In this document: positions 56,100-64,000 of the stretch, in pieces
Layout of the letters: each line of letters starts with the position of its first letter
How positions within the stretch are numbered: the stretch's first letter is position 1
Assembly (NCBI GenBank): GCA_023053545.1
Contig: JAKZAN010000064.1
Span: forward strand, 62,001-126,000
DNA: 64,000 nucleotides
Source: Lepidurus packardi
Taxonomy: Eukaryota; Arthropoda; Branchiopoda; Notostraca; Triopsidae
Direction of reading: 5' to 3'
Program-made: the position numbers and the translations under genes
The notes under the pieces: generated by a model
What the model was told of the DNA's origin: nothing
The model's input: the letters and a program-made list of their open reading frames with translations, nothing else
Databases searched by the model: none

Positions 56100-56933
56100 A
56101 TGTCAAATATATACCTTGGATATCATTTTACGGTCGAACCAAAAGAATTGGGCTGCGAAATTTTAGTAGCAGAATTAGGCGAAAAACCTTTTGAAAGCTT
56201 TGTAGAAAGTGATTTCGGAATCGTCGCGTACATTCAAAAAGATCTTTGGACAGAAGATGTTTTGGAAGATATTTTTATACTGAACTCGCCACAATTTACG
56301 ATCACTTACCGCATTGAAGAAATTGCACAAGTGAACTGGAACGAGGAATGGGAAAAGAATTTTGAACCAATTGACGTTGATGGGGAATGCCATGTGCGTG
56401 CGCCTTTTCATGCAAAAACCAGTGCGAAATATGACATTGTGATTGAGCCAAAAATGAGTTTTGGGACTGGTCATCATGAAACAACACACATGATGATCCA
56501 GCATTTGCTAAAAACAGAATTGGCCGGTAAAAAAACACTGGATATGGGTTGCGGAACAGCAATTTTGGCAATTCTAGCTGAAATGCGCGGCGCTCAGCCC
56601 ATCGATGCAATCGATATTGACAACTGGTGCTACCTCAATTCAATTGAGAATTGCGAACGCAATAATTGCAGCCATATTGCTGTTTATGAAGGAGATGCTT
56701 CTTTATTGCACGGCAAACAATATGACGTGATCATTGCCAATATCAACAGAAATATCCTCTTGAACGACATGCAACAGTACGTGAACTGTTTAAATGAAGA
56801 TGGAATACTTTTTCTGAGCGGTTTCTATGACGATGATATTCCTGTAATAGATGAATGTTGCACCAAAAATGGATTATCGCTGGAAGCAACATTGCAGCGC
56901 AATAAATGGGTTTCTTTAAAATATAAAAAATAA
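56100..56933 (+). CDS. prmA: Ribosomal protein L11 methyltransferase PrmA
   Basis: PrmA trimethylates several amino groups of ribosomal protein uL11 using S-adenosylmethionine. The 277-residue protein has a small N-terminal substrate-recognition domain (about 1-90) and a Rossmann-like methyltransferase domain. The latter has MSFGTGHHETTHMMIQHLL, the SAM loop LDMGCGTAILAILAEMRGA (near residue 145) and the catalytic YDVIIANINRNILL. It sits between tpiA and clpS on the same strand. Confidence 0.95.
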   Translation: MSNIYLGYHFTVEPKELGCEILVAELGEKPFESFVESDFGIVAYIQKDLWTEDVLEDIFILNSPQFTITYRIEEIAQVNWNEEWEKNFEPIDVDGECHVRAPFHAKTSAKYDIVIEPKMSFGTGHHETTHMMIQHLLKTELAGKKTLDMGCGTAILAILAEMRGAQPIDAIDIDNWCYLNSIENCERNNCSHIAVYEGDASLLHGKQYDVIIANINRNILLNDMQQYVNCLNEDGILFLSGFYDDDIPVIDECCTKNGLSLEATLQRNKWVSLKYKK

Positions 56934-56957
56934 ATGTTTACCTAAAAGATTGACAGA

Positions 56958-57233
56958 ATGAGCGTTAAAGAAAAAGTAAGGGAAAGTAGGTCACTTGCTA
57001 CACAAACAGGAAATCTTAACGAAATCGTGATTTATAATGATGATGTAAACACTTTTGACCACGTTATTGAAACCTTGGTTCGCGTCTGTGATCACGACCC
57101 TATACAAGCAGAACAATGTGCCTTAATTATTCACTATGTAGGCAAATGTGCGGTCAAAACAGGCTCCTATAAAGAACTAGAGCCTCAATGCACAATGTTA
57201 TTAGAAGCAGGTCTCAGTGCTGAGATTGTTTAA
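56958..57233 (+). CDS. clpS: ClpS adaptor protein
   Basis: ClpS delivers N-degron substrates to the ClpA/ClpC-ClpP protease. The 91-residue protein has the conserved substrate-binding block VIYNDDVNTFDHVIETL (Asp-Asp pair near residue 30), then the helices CDHDPIQAEQCALIIHYVGKCAVKTG and LEAGLSAEIV. Length and layout are standard. It ends a run of plus-strand genes and is followed at once by an intrinsic terminator. Confidence 0.94.
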   Translation: MSVKEKVRESRSLATQTGNLNEIVIYNDDVNTFDHVIETLVRVCDHDPIQAEQCALIIHYVGKCAVKTGSYKELEPQCTMLLEAGLSAEIV

Positions 57234-57239
57234 AAAAAA

Positions 57240-57276
57240 AAGCCCCAAGGTGTTCGAGACGCTTTGGGGCTTTTTG
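57240..57276 (+). terminator. Bidirectional terminator after clpS
   Basis: AGCCCCAA (57241-57248) pairs with TTGGGGCT (57264-57271), with an A run before and a T run after. It serves clpS and the convergent lipoprotein gene ending at 57290. Confidence 0.9.
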
Positions 57277-57289
57277 ATCAAAATGGCTT

Positions 57290-57742
57290 TTACTGATTTG
57301 GTACTCTATTAAAAACTTGCGTAACTACTAACGTAGAACCCCCAGTTGTAACCGTTGATCGGTAGCGTAATTCAGATCCAGTTAGCGACACAATTTCATA
57401 ATTTTCTGTTCCAATAGTCAAATTATTGCCACTTTTTGCCCATGTGCCCGTTTCAGCATCTTCCGTACATACATTTGAAGCATTGTGGTAGAAGATAACT
57501 TCTCTGAGAACACCGGCGGTTGCAAACTCCTGAAAATCCTTGTCGCAACCTTGTTCGTCACCAGCATAATCAATCGAGGAAGGCTCCCCGTTGTTTAATA
57601 CCGTAATCGTTTTTGCATAATTCCATTTTCCAAGAATATTTCCATCAGTTCTTGGACCATCGTTGTCGTCATCTGTGCTGCAAGAAACCAGCGCAAAACT
57701 GCCCACTAAAAATAAGGCTACAAAATTTTTCATCATCTTCAT
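57290..57742 (-). CDS. Lipocalin-like lipoprotein
   Basis: The 150-residue product has a lipoprotein signal with lipobox ALVSC (Cys21) and an Asp-rich spacer (STDDDNDGPR) typical of Bacteroidetes export to the outer membrane. The following ~110 residues (ILGKWNYAKTITVLNNGEPS, then EFATAGVLREVIFYHN, TGTWAKSGNNLTIG and ELRYRSTV) match the lipocalin-like/DUF5004 beta-barrel pattern. The two Cys in the middle (GCDKDF and SNVCTEDA) may pair. Ligand unknown. It is a single gene. Confidence 0.82.
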   Translation of the reverse strand: MKMMKNFVALFLVGSFALVSCSTDDDNDGPRTDGNILGKWNYAKTITVLNNGEPSSIDYAGDEQGCDKDFQEFATAGVLREVIFYHNASNVCTEDAETGTWAKSGNNLTIGTENYEIVSLTGSELRYRSTVTTGGSTLVVTQVFNRVPNQ

Positions 57743-57839
57743 TTTTCAATTGTTTATTGCGTTTCAAACAATGTAGGGAAAAACAAGATGTGCGCACTTT
57801 AGTGGACCTGAAAATTATGAATATTTTAAACTTTTTGGC

Positions 57840-58253
57840 TTAATGTGGCAAATAGGGTTTTAAGACCCCGTAGATGAATGTTCCGATAAGTGCACCTATT
57901 AAAACAAAAATTACAGGCAGAAAACCAGCACCAATTAAAATGAAAATAGGGCCCGGACAAGCACCCGCTAACGCCCAACCCAATCCGAAGGTGATACCAC
58001 CAATCCAGTATCGAACAGAACCTTTTTCCTTATCTGCAATTGCGATTGGTTGGCCTTCGATATCTTTAATTTTCAAGCGCTTAATGAGCTGAATACCTAC
58101 TAATCCTGTCGCAATTGCTGTCATAATAATCCCATACATATGAAATGACTGAAAATGAAACATTTCGTAAATTCGATACCATGAAACCGCTTCCGATTTT
58201 GTGAGCACGACCCCAAAAAGGAAACCGATCAATAAAAATTTTATAGTCTTCAT
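57840..58253 (-). CDS. YeeE/YedE-type transporter, second half (DUF6691)
   Basis: The start at 58253 (MKTIKFLLIGFLFGVVLT) gives 137 residues with four transmembrane helices. An upstream ATG at 58382 lies inside the preceding gene and adds unrelated sequence. The motif GLGWALAGACPGPIF (near residue 96) holds the conserved Cys that hands on thiosulfate-type sulfur in YeeE/TsuA channels. It forms a pair with the next gene upstream, each supplying half of the fused transporter found in other bacteria. Confidence 0.88.
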   Translation of the reverse strand: MKTIKFLLIGFLFGVVLTKSEAVSWYRIYEMFHFQSFHMYGIIMTAIATGLVGIQLIKRLKIKDIEGQPIAIADKEKGSVRYWIGGITFGLGWALAGACPGPIFILIGAGFLPVIFVLIGALIGTFIYGVLKPYLPH

Positions 58254-58258
58254 AAATA

Positions 58259-58813
58259 TTAAAAAATTAATGGTAAAATGAAATGGGCCATAACCAAGCC
58301 TCCAATAAAAAACCCTATTACGGCTTTCAGTGACGGAATCTGCAAATTGCTCAAGCCAGAAATCGCATGTCCAGAAGTGCAACCGCCGGCATATCTGCTG
58401 CCAAAACCAATTAGAACGCCACCCATGATTAGAATAAAAATCATCTTTGGATATTGCAATGCTTCATTTCCAAATAATATTTCAGGCAATAATCTTCCTT
58501 GGGGCGCATCAATTCCTAACTCATACAATTGCGCAATCGTTTTGGGATTCAGATCCACGTTTGAAGGATTTGATAAATAATAAACCGCAACAAAACCCCC
58601 AATCATTGCACCCGCAACAACCGCAAAATTCCATTTCTGGGCGCGCCAATCAAACTCAAAAAAAGGCACAAACTTCCCCGCTCCCGCCATACTGCACATG
58701 GACCGCAAATTAGTCGACATTCCAAATACTTTTCCGAAGTAAATTAAACCCAACATTACTAAACCAATAATAAAACCTGAAATGTACCAAGGCCAAGTTT
58801 GTGTGATATCCAT
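58259..58813 (-). CDS. YeeE/YedE-type sulfur transporter, first half
   Basis: The 184-residue inner-membrane protein has about five helices. Its pore motif GFGSRYAGGCTSGHAISGLSNLQIPSL (near residue 140) contains the conserved Cys of the YeeE/YedE family. A further Cys lies in NLRSMCSMAG. It is five bases upstream of the DUF6691 gene. The pair likely imports thiosulfate or another sulfur compound. No sulfurtransferase (TusA) or rhodanese gene is beside it. Confidence 0.9.
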   Translation of the reverse strand: MDITQTWPWYISGFIIGLVMLGLIYFGKVFGMSTNLRSMCSMAGAGKFVPFFEFDWRAQKWNFAVVAGAMIGGFVAVYYLSNPSNVDLNPKTIAQLYELGIDAPQGRLLPEILFGNEALQYPKMIFILIMGGVLIGFGSRYAGGCTSGHAISGLSNLQIPSLKAVIGFFIGGLVMAHFILPLIF

Positions 58814-58916
58814 AAATTATAATTTTATCAAAAATAAGAAATGCAATTTTAGTAAAGGATAATGCAGAGTAAAAATAAACTTATACATTTGAAAAAAATA
58901 GCACAAATAGCAGCAC

Positions 58917-59402
58917 ATGAAGAAGTATAAAATCGAGTTCAAATGGGCCATCATCTACACAATAGCCTCCATCCTATGGACAACCGGCGAGAAACTAGTT
59001 GGTCTTCACGACGTTAAAATTGAACTCCAACCGTTGTATACCAATCTTTTTGCCCTTATTGCAATCCCAATATACTATTTTGCCATACGCGATAAAAAGC
59101 AACATTATTTCAATGGAAACATCAGTTGGACACAAGGATTTCTAGCAGGAACCATAATGGCGCTGTTTGTTGCGGTAATGAGTCCAGTTGCGACCTCGTT
59201 TCTATACACAATCGTGAGTCCACACTACTTCGATAACACAATACAATATGCAGTGCTGCAAAAAATTTATTCAAAAGAAAGCGCCGCGGCCTATTTTAAT
59301 ATGAATAGTTATATCTTTAATGTTGCAACTTCTGGCATTTCAGCTGGAGTTGTGCTATCGTCCGTTATTGCCTTAATACTTCAAACAAAGCAAAAAAAAT
59401 AA
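58917..59402 (+). CDS. DUF4199-family membrane protein
   Basis: The 161-residue protein has four hydrophobic helices (EFKWAIIYTIASILWTTGEKL, LYTNLFALIAIPIYYFAIR, WTQGFLAGTIMALFVAVMSP and VATSGISAGVVLSSVIALIL). The short charged loops are arranged as in DUF4199 proteins of Bacteroidetes. No function is known. It is followed two bases later by a small lipoprotein gene, which suggests an operon. It is divergent from the sulfur-transporter pair. Confidence 0.83.
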   Translation: MKKYKIEFKWAIIYTIASILWTTGEKLVGLHDVKIELQPLYTNLFALIAIPIYYFAIRDKKQHYFNGNISWTQGFLAGTIMALFVAVMSPVATSFLYTIVSPHYFDNTIQYAVLQKIYSKESAAAYFNMNSYIFNVATSGISAGVVLSSVIALILQTKQKK

Positions 59403-59403
59403 T

Positions 59404-59856
59404 ATGAAAAACATTTTCTACTGCTTGCTTCTGGGTTTCGCACTAAACTCGTGCGTGAGCACAAAATTTGCTGTCAAAAATATCGACGACAATGCGCCAG
59501 AGCCAAAATTACTGAAGGGTAACGCGTTTGAAATTAAAGAAGTAAGCTCAAACAAAAAATATGGATACGACAAGAGCTATCCCATCAACGTTTTCTATAA
59601 ACATACCGAAAAAGAAGACGTCAACGCTGTTCGCTACTTGAACGCATTGGCGGGACCAAATGGCGAAAAAATATTTTTTAAAAAAATAGAAAGCTGCTGC
59701 CCGTTTTCCACTAAAAGAGCAACCATAGGCGCAGGTTTTTTAGATATCTACGAAATAACTTGGGTTGGGCAAAAAAAGCCCCTTAAGCTATACCTTAATA
59801 TTTACGAAAAGAGCACCTTGATGGCACCATTAGGCCTCACCATCAAGAAATCATAA
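59404..59856 (+). CDS. Small lipoprotein, function unknown
   Basis: The 150-residue product has a lipoprotein signal with lipobox ALNSC (Cys17). The rest is a beta-rich domain. Its most notable feature is KIESCCPFSTKRATIGAGFLDIYEITW with a Cys-Cys pair; the end is KPLKLYLNIYEKSTLMAPLGLTIKKS. I have seen similar unnamed lipoproteins in Flavobacteria but cannot name a family. It probably shares an mRNA with the DUF4199 gene. Confidence 0.75.
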   Translation: MKNIFYCLLLGFALNSCVSTKFAVKNIDDNAPEPKLLKGNAFEIKEVSSNKKYGYDKSYPINVFYKHTEKEDVNAVRYLNALAGPNGEKIFFKKIESCCPFSTKRATIGAGFLDIYEITWVGQKKPLKLYLNIYEKSTLMAPLGLTIKKS

Positions 59857-59880
59857 ACAACACCGCTATTATATCATAGC

Positions 59881-59909
59881 TTGAAATTAACGCACAAAAC
59901 GTATCTTTG
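59881..59909 (+). promoter_or_regulatory. kdsA promoter, Bacteroidetes consensus
   Basis: TTG (59881-59883), an 18-nt spacer and TATCTTTG (59902-59909) fit the consensus very well. The ATG of kdsA follows 17 nt later. Confidence 0.7.
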
Positions 59910-59926
59910 CAAATCAAAATTAAATT

Positions 59927-60746
59927 ATGGACATCAAAAACATACCCATTAATTAAGCATACAGACAGCGGAAATTTCTTTCTCTTGGCAGGTCCATGTG
60001 CAATTGAAGGCGAAGAAATGGCAATGCGAATTGCAGAGCGTTTGGTTACAATCACAAATGATTTGAAAATTCCGTTTGTTTTTAAAGGTTCATTCAAAAA
60101 AGCAAATCGTTCAAGAATCGATAGCTTCAGCGGAATTGGCGACGAAACAGCACTGCGAATACTCAGAAAAGTAAACGAAACCTTCCAAGTCCCTACCGTA
60201 ACAGACATACACACAAACGAAGATGCTGCAATGGCAGCAGAATATGTGGATATCTTGCAAATTCCAGCTTTCCTTGTGCGCCAAACCGACCTCGTGGTTG
60301 CTGCAGCAAACACCGGGAAAACAGTAAATCTCAAAAAAGGACAGTTCATGAGTCCAGAAAGCATGAAACATGCGGTGCAAAAAGTATTGGATTGCAACAA
60401 CCAAAACGTAATGGCGACTGATCGTGGAACCATGTTTGGATACCAAGACATGATCGTAGATTATCGCGGCATCCCAACCATGCAGCAGTTTGCAACAACC
60501 GTTCTAGACGTGACGCATTCCCTTCAGCAACCCAACCAAACTGCGGGCGTAACCGGCGGCAGACCAGATATGATCGAAACCGTAGCCAAAGCAGGTATTG
60601 CAGTTGGCGTCGACGGCATATTCATCGAAACCCATTTTGATCCAGCGAACGCGAAAAGTGACGGCGCAAACATGCTGCATTTGAACTACTTCGAAGATCT
60701 GATGAAAAAATTAGTAGCCATCAGGCAAACCATCAACCAGTTCTAA
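59927..60746 (+). CDS. kdsA: 3-deoxy-8-phosphooctulonate (KDO-8-P) synthase, one-base shift near start
   Basis: KdsA joins phosphoenolpyruvate and arabinose 5-phosphate to make the KDO precursor of lipopolysaccharide. The reading frame opens at ATG 59927 (MDIKNIP) and is upset by an extra base in CCC 59945-59947. The rest is intact: NFFLLAGPCAIEGEEMAMRIAE, PFVFKGSFKKANRSRIDSFSG, TDIHTNEDAAMAAEYVDILQIPAFL, and the end GIFIETHFDPANAKSDGANML. The total would be about 272 residues, the normal size. Without the correction translation would stop after nine codons. Confidence 0.93.
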
Positions 60747-60752
60747 AAACAC

Positions 60753-60784
60753 AAAGCCGCAATCTAAATTGTGGCTTTTTTTTA
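60753..60784 (+). terminator. kdsA terminator, shared with Flavo-1 copy 2
   Basis: AAAGCCGCAAT (60753-60763) pairs with ATTGTGGCTTT (60768-60778) with one mismatch, followed by a T run. It follows the kdsA stop codon and lies 37 nt 3' of the minus-strand RNA motif. Confidence 0.8.
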
Positions 60785-60820
60785 GGTTTTAGGAGCACAT
60801 CATTTGTCTTCCCCAGAAAA

Positions 60821-60883
60821 TCCCTCCCGCTGTTCGCTATAGTCCTCGCTACGCTGCGGGCTACCGCTGCCATCGGGGCTAGG
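60821..60883 (-). ncRNA. Flavo-1-like RNA motif, copy 2
   Basis: On the minus strand: TAGCCCCGATGGCAGCGGTA, GCCC, a short hairpin region, then GACTATAGCGAACAGCGGGA. It lines up with copy 1 over both conserved blocks. The rest of 60885-61011 shows no gene. Confidence 0.58.
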
Positions 60884-61011
60884 TTTCAAAATTGTGTTTC
60901 CAAACATCTGCCGCTGGGCATACATTTTCGCAAGAAGTTGTTGGCTAGCAGCTTTTTACCGCTAATTCTGCTTAAAAATCTTCATCTGAAATTGAGATTG
61001 AGCGCGGATTT

Positions 61012-61920
61012 TTAGTTCAACTTCCGATATTCCACAGGCGTCTTTCCCGTCTTTTGCTTAAAAAGCCTATTAAAATACTGTGGGTATTCGAACCCCAAAT
61101 CGTTTGCGATTTCGTTTACGTTTTTATCTGAATTCATCAGCGAGTTTTTCGCTTCTTCAATGAGGTAAAAGTGTATGTGTTCTTGCGCATTTTTACCTGT
61201 TTCTTTCTTCAAGACATCGCTCAAGTAACTGGCCGATAAATTTACTTTTTCACCTAAATACTTCACCGTTGGCAGGCCATAATCGCGTATGGTTCGATCT
61301 GCAAAATATTGTTGTAAGATATTTTCGACCTGTCCAATTACTGATTTGTTCGTCTGACTTCTGGTAATCATTTGTCTGCCGTAAAACCGAGAACAATAGT
61401 TCAACAATAATTCTACTGTAGAAACGATTATGTGCTGGCTATGCACATCTATATTTTCCTGAAGTTCGGACTGAATTTTCTGAACGCACTCAAATAAGGT
61501 GTTTTTTTCTTTATCAGAAAGATGCAGCGCTTCGGTGACTTCATAGCTAAAAAAACTAAAATCTTTCATCTTACTGTTTAACGAAGTCGCTCTAATTAGG
61601 TCCGGGTGAAAAAACAAGCCCCATCCCATTTTATCTGCTCTTTCTTCCGCGTCATTTTCGATTTCTATACTTTGGTTAGGCGCAATACAGATTAGGTTTC
61701 CATCTTGAAAATCAATGGCTTTCCTGCCGTATTTAAGCGTGTTTTTGCAATAATTTTTGAACATTATCGAGTAGAAATCGGTTGTAATCTTAGAATCCTG
61801 TTCTACCTGCTCTGTAACACTGCTGAAATCAAGAACCGTAATTAGCGGATGGTGGTTATTGCCCAAATTGAACAACTTGTGGAGGTCGTTAATACTGTGA
61901 AGGTGTATCTGTTCTTTCAT
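61012..61920 (-). CDS. AraC-family transcriptional regulator
   Basis: The start at 61920 (MKEQIHLHSINDLHKLF) gives 302 residues. A longer ATG at 62022 adds an unrelated basic stretch. The N-terminal ~190 residues form a cupin-type sensing domain (LITVLDFSSVTEQVEQD, ICIAPNQSIEIENDAE, GWGLFFHPDLIRATSL). The C-terminal AraC domain carries two helix-turn-helix units, TVKYLGEKVNLSASYLSDVLKKETGKNAQEH and NEIANDLGFEYPQYFNRLFKQKTG. It is divergent from nothing on the left but faces the SDR gene on the same strand. It may control that enzyme (inferred). Confidence 0.92.
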   Translation of the reverse strand: MKEQIHLHSINDLHKLFNLGNNHHPLITVLDFSSVTEQVEQDSKITTDFYSIMFKNYCKNTLKYGRKAIDFQDGNLICIAPNQSIEIENDAEERADKMGWGLFFHPDLIRATSLNSKMKDFSFFSYEVTEALHLSDKEKNTLFECVQKIQSELQENIDVHSQHIIVSTVELLLNYCSRFYGRQMITRSQTNKSVIGQVENILQQYFADRTIRDYGLPTVKYLGEKVNLSASYLSDVLKKETGKNAQEHIHFYLIEEAKNSLMNSDKNVNEIANDLGFEYPQYFNRLFKQKTGKTPVEYRKLN

Positions 61921-62269
61921 AACTGATTGCCGAATTTTTAAATAATCTATATAAATATGCGCGACGTTTCGCAAAAAAAATCCAAAATCAAAACTGCGGC
62001 CGCGTGCACGAAAAGTTCCCAATCAATTCCAGCCCCAAAATGCATCAAGCATCGCAGTGCACAATTAAGCAATATCAATCAAAAATAAGATAATTTCGAT
62101 AGCGTAAACCACTAATTGCGCACCGAAATTTCCATTCGGCTAATTTCGATTTTTTCTGCGTTTTGGGGCTCAAAATTAATTAAATTTTCGGGCCTCTTGT
62201 TTCCCTTCCGCAGCTATGGCCGCAATAGCATAGCCTTCTAAAAGCTATTGCCTGAATGCATGGCGAATA
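61921..62269. other. Intergenic region between AraC regulator and SDR gene
   Basis: These 349 bases hold no gene I can support. They include an AT-rich upstream region of the AraC gene and short self-complementary words such as GCTATGGCCGCAATAGCATAGC (62212-62233). The SDR gene ends at the far side without an obvious terminator. Confidence 0.5.
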
Positions 62270-63085
62270 TTACAACCCGAACTGCGCTTTGATACTACCC
62301 ATGAAACTTTGATCGTCAAATTGCAAGCGATTTTCAAGCAACATCTCGGCATCTTCTCCGGCTGTATAGCGCATTTGGTTCTTTCCGTCTGTCGCAGCTT
62401 CTAAAATTACTGCGGCTACCAAGCTTGCTGCCGAAGCACGCTCACTCATTACCGGCATTGCCGCGATGAATGAACCCACTATGTTTTGGTATTCAACCAT
62501 TTGATCATCGTGAGCAAAGTCGAATGACCGACCTGCAAAATCTGTAGCGATCAAGCCTGGTTCGATGATTTTTACTTGCACACCAAATTGCTCCAGTTCA
62601 AAGCTGAGTGACTCGGAAATGCCTTCGACCGCAAATTTAGTCCCATGGTATAAAGCACCTAAAGGAAAAGTCATCTTACCCCCAACCGATGAAATGTTGA
62701 TTATGATTCCGTTTCTATTCTGTCTAAAATGTGGCAAGACTGCCTTTGTAACGTCCAGTAGCCCAATTACATTCGTGTTAAACTGCCGTACTATTTTTTC
62801 GCGGTCGAAGGCTTCCAACGGTCCGTAGGCGCCGTAGCCTGCGTTGTTGAGCAGAACATCTACCCGTCCAAATTTTTTCACACCTTCGTGAAGTGCGTCC
62901 TGAATCGTATCCAAGTCTAAAACATCCAGTTTCGTAACTAAAACGTTTGCCAATTCCTTTAATTCTGTTTCAGCGTCTGGATTTCGCATTGTTGCGATTA
63001 CGTTCCAACCTTCAGATTGAAATAATTTTGCCGTTTCTTTTCCGATGCCGCTGCTGGCGCCTGTAATTAAAATTGTTTTGTTCAT
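62270..63085 (-). CDS. Short-chain dehydrogenase/reductase
   Basis: ATG 63085 gives 271 residues beginning MNKTILITGASSGIGKETA. The classical SDR motifs are TGASSGIG (residue 8), LLNNAGYGAYG (near residue 80), the catalytic Ser in NISSVGG and the YHGTK motif (Tyr and Lys near residue 150). A start at 63145 adds a stretch without family resemblance. The substrate is unknown. SDR plus AraC regulator pairs are common, so it may be regulated by its neighbour. Confidence 0.92.
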   Translation of the reverse strand: MNKTILITGASSGIGKETAKLFQSEGWNVIATMRNPDAETELKELANVLVTKLDVLDLDTIQDALHEGVKKFGRVDVLLNNAGYGAYGPLEAFDREKIVRQFNTNVIGLLDVTKAVLPHFRQNRNGIIINISSVGGKMTFPLGALYHGTKFAVEGISESLSFELEQFGVQVKIIEPGLIATDFAGRSFDFAHDDQMVEYQNIVGSFIAAMPVMSERASAASLVAAVILEAATDGKNQMRYTAGEDAEMLLENRLQFDDQSFMGSIKAQFGL

Positions 63086-63273
63086 TTTGTGGTTTTCTTT
63101 TGTGAGCTGCAAAGTTGCGCCAGTGCTGCAGCTTTCAAATAACACAAATTCAGGTTGTTTCTATTCTTTTTGCTGATGGTGTGCGCATCTCGTTAATCTT
63201 ATCACAACTTAAATTGGTACGGTTATTGGATAGTGTACATTAGTTTCGAAATAAAACTTAAAACACACGAATT

Positions 63274-63675
63274 ATGAAAAAGGTAGTATTATCGCTTTTG
63301 GCCGTACTAGGATTTACGGCGATTGCACAAGCTCAGATTAAAGTTAAGCAACCTGCAACAACAACTACGGTTGAAACATCGGCGCCTTCTACTAAAGTCG
63401 ACTTCGAAAAAAAACAGGTTATTAAGACCGGCGGTGAAGTAACCACAACCACGCGCACAACCACGTCGCCTGGAACGGTTATTATTGAGCCAAGAAGAAC
63501 GGTTATATCTACTTCAGAAAAAAGGTATTATAAGAAAAAACTAATCGAAGTTCGCGAACGGACACGACAACAGAACGAAGTCGAAACACCACAACCACAT
63601 TGGTCACGACAAAAGAAAGAAATAAAAAAAAGGGTTTGCAGTGAATGCAGACCCTTTTTTATTGCTTGTCATTAA
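63274..63675 (+). CDS. Exported Thr-rich small protein, 3' end doubtful
   Basis: The first ~95 residues are convincing: a signal peptide (MKKVVLSLLAVLGFTAIAQA, then QIKVK), followed by a Thr/Val-rich region (EVTTTTRTTTSPGTVIIEP) and a basic end. The last part of the frame (from about 63560) becomes Arg/Gln-rich and runs through the terminator hairpin at 63629-63660, which a true gene end would not do. In another frame a stop codon occurs at about 63623, just before the hairpin, so a base error near 63560 is likely. Function unknown. Confidence 0.62.
   Translation: MKKVVLSLLAVLGFTAIAQAQIKVKQPATTTTVETSAPSTKVDFEKKQVIKTGGEVTTTTRTTTSPGTVIIEPRRTVISTSEKRYYKKKLIEVRERTRQQNEVETPQPHWSRQKKEIKKRVCSECRPFFIACH
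63629..63660 (+). terminator. Terminator of the Thr-rich protein gene
   Basis: AAAGGGTTTGCA and TGCAGACCCTTT pair around GTGAA with one mismatch and are followed by a T run. Confidence 0.82.
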
Positions 63676-63704
63676 TATGGAATGCCGATTGCTATTTCAG
63701 GGCG

Positions 63705-63785
63705 CGTTAGGGATTGACGCGGAAATCCTTTTTGTAGCGCAGCGGAAAAAAGATTGCAGCAAAAGCCCGCCCGAAGGGAACGCCC
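63705..63785 (+). ncRNA. Flavo-1-like RNA motif, copy 3
   Basis: The segment GTTAGGGATTGACGCGGAAA, TCCTTTTT, a variable loop, then AAAGATTGCAGCAAAAGCCC and GCCCGAAGGGAACGCCC is the second common flavobacterial form of this motif. The blocks GCGG.A.TCCTTT and AGAT..AGC align with copy 1. Confidence 0.55.
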
Positions 63786-63793
63786 AAAAACCA

Positions 63794-63828
63794 AAAAGGA
63801 TCTACAACTGCAGATCCTTTTTTTTGTG
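63794..63828. terminator. Bidirectional terminator beside Flavo-1 copy 3
   Basis: AAAAGGATCT and AGATCCTTTT (63794-63803 and 63813-63822) pair perfectly, with T runs on both strands. It also ends the minus-strand sugar transporter gene. Confidence 0.82.
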
Positions 63829-63838
63829 ATAAAATATA

Positions 63839-64000
63839 TTAATGACCGCCTGTTGCGACAACTGCATCGACGTCGATGTTTTGCTTTTTTAGAATTGACT
63901 TTACGGCTATTGCGAAGAAACACAAGTAGGCAAAGCAGATTACGGGAATGATATACGAGTTGTGAATGCCCAAGATATCTGATAGTTTTCCTTGCAGCGG
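63839..64000 (-). CDS. Sugar MFS transporter (FucP/GluP-like), C-terminal end only
   Basis: Reading leftwards from the window edge, 53 residues remain before the stop codon at 63839: a [20 protein letters not shown] segment, a last transmembrane helix ([15 protein letters not shown]) and a short hydrophilic tail ending ATGGH. This matches the C-terminus of FucP-type sugar:proton symporters common in Flavobacteria. The bulk of the gene lies outside the window, so the sugar cannot be stated. Confidence 0.7.
   Translation of the reverse strand, partial: PLQGKLSDILGIHNSYIIPVICFAYLCFFAIAVKSILKKQNIDVDAVVATGGH

Noticed and set aside
62212-62233. A fourth Flavo-1-like motif between the AraC and SDR genes
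   Set aside because: Only a short GC-rich self-complementary word is present; neither conserved block of the motif is there.

Overview
The window reads as a chromosomal segment of a member of the Flavobacteriaceae (Bacteroidetes). The evidence is a C-terminal type IX secretion sorting domain, Bacteroidetes-type promoters (TTG, about 17-19 nt, TAnnTTTG), families typical of this phylum (YtxJ, DUF6495, DUF6913, DUF4835, BT_3928-like, RprX/RprY) and the order dapA-bamD-rpoZ-coaBC-DUF4835-recN-fabV. No rRNA, tRNA, CRISPR array or prophage was seen.

Layout. 1-17.5 kb is core chromosome: clpB (cut by the window edge), ytxJ, fumarylacetoacetase, glyA, miaE, smpB, pcm, 3-hydroxyacyl-CoA dehydrogenase, a PLP-homeostasis protein, a DnaQ/GIY-YIG nuclease and miaA. 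17.56-25.92 kb is an accessory island of small genes, nearly all on the minus strand. Their stop codons sit 0-15 nt from a core-like motif that opens a 130-140 bp imperfect palindrome. 26-58.8 kb is core again: RprXY two-component system, coaE, a T9SS-sorted surface protein, lipid, CoA, lysine and NAD synthesis, recN, a split 5'-nucleotidase, ligA, rpsF-rpsR-rplI, priA, folP, tpiA, prmA, clpS and a split YeeE/YedE sulfur importer. 58.8-64 kb holds membrane and lipoprotein genes, kdsA, an AraC regulator, an SDR enzyme and the end of a sugar transporter.

Main discovery. The 17.56-25.92 kb island has the anatomy of an integron gene-cassette array without an integrase in view. Five attC-like palindromes differ in sequence from each other, but in four of them the two arms are clearly complementary. 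In each of the five cassettes the bases at the cassette start match the reverse complement of the bases just after its last stop codon. Three promoter-bearing repeats precede transcription units. A 1.7 kb IS1182-type element and a deleted relic of it both end at the same ACGT in an attC-like core. One cassette carries a two-gene module whose second protein has a HEPN-type RX4H motif, a candidate defence system.

Sequence quality. At least 14 single-base shifts break otherwise normal genes (ligA five times, DUF6495 twice, rpsR twice, rpsF, a LytTR regulator, kdsA, an MFS transporter, an oxidoreductase). Nearly all fall in short homopolymers, 11 of them between 42.3 and 46.6 kb. Since ligA and rpsR are essential, these are most likely consensus errors rather than pseudogenes. 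Three copies of a Flavo-1-like RNA motif lie immediately 5' of intrinsic terminator hairpins.
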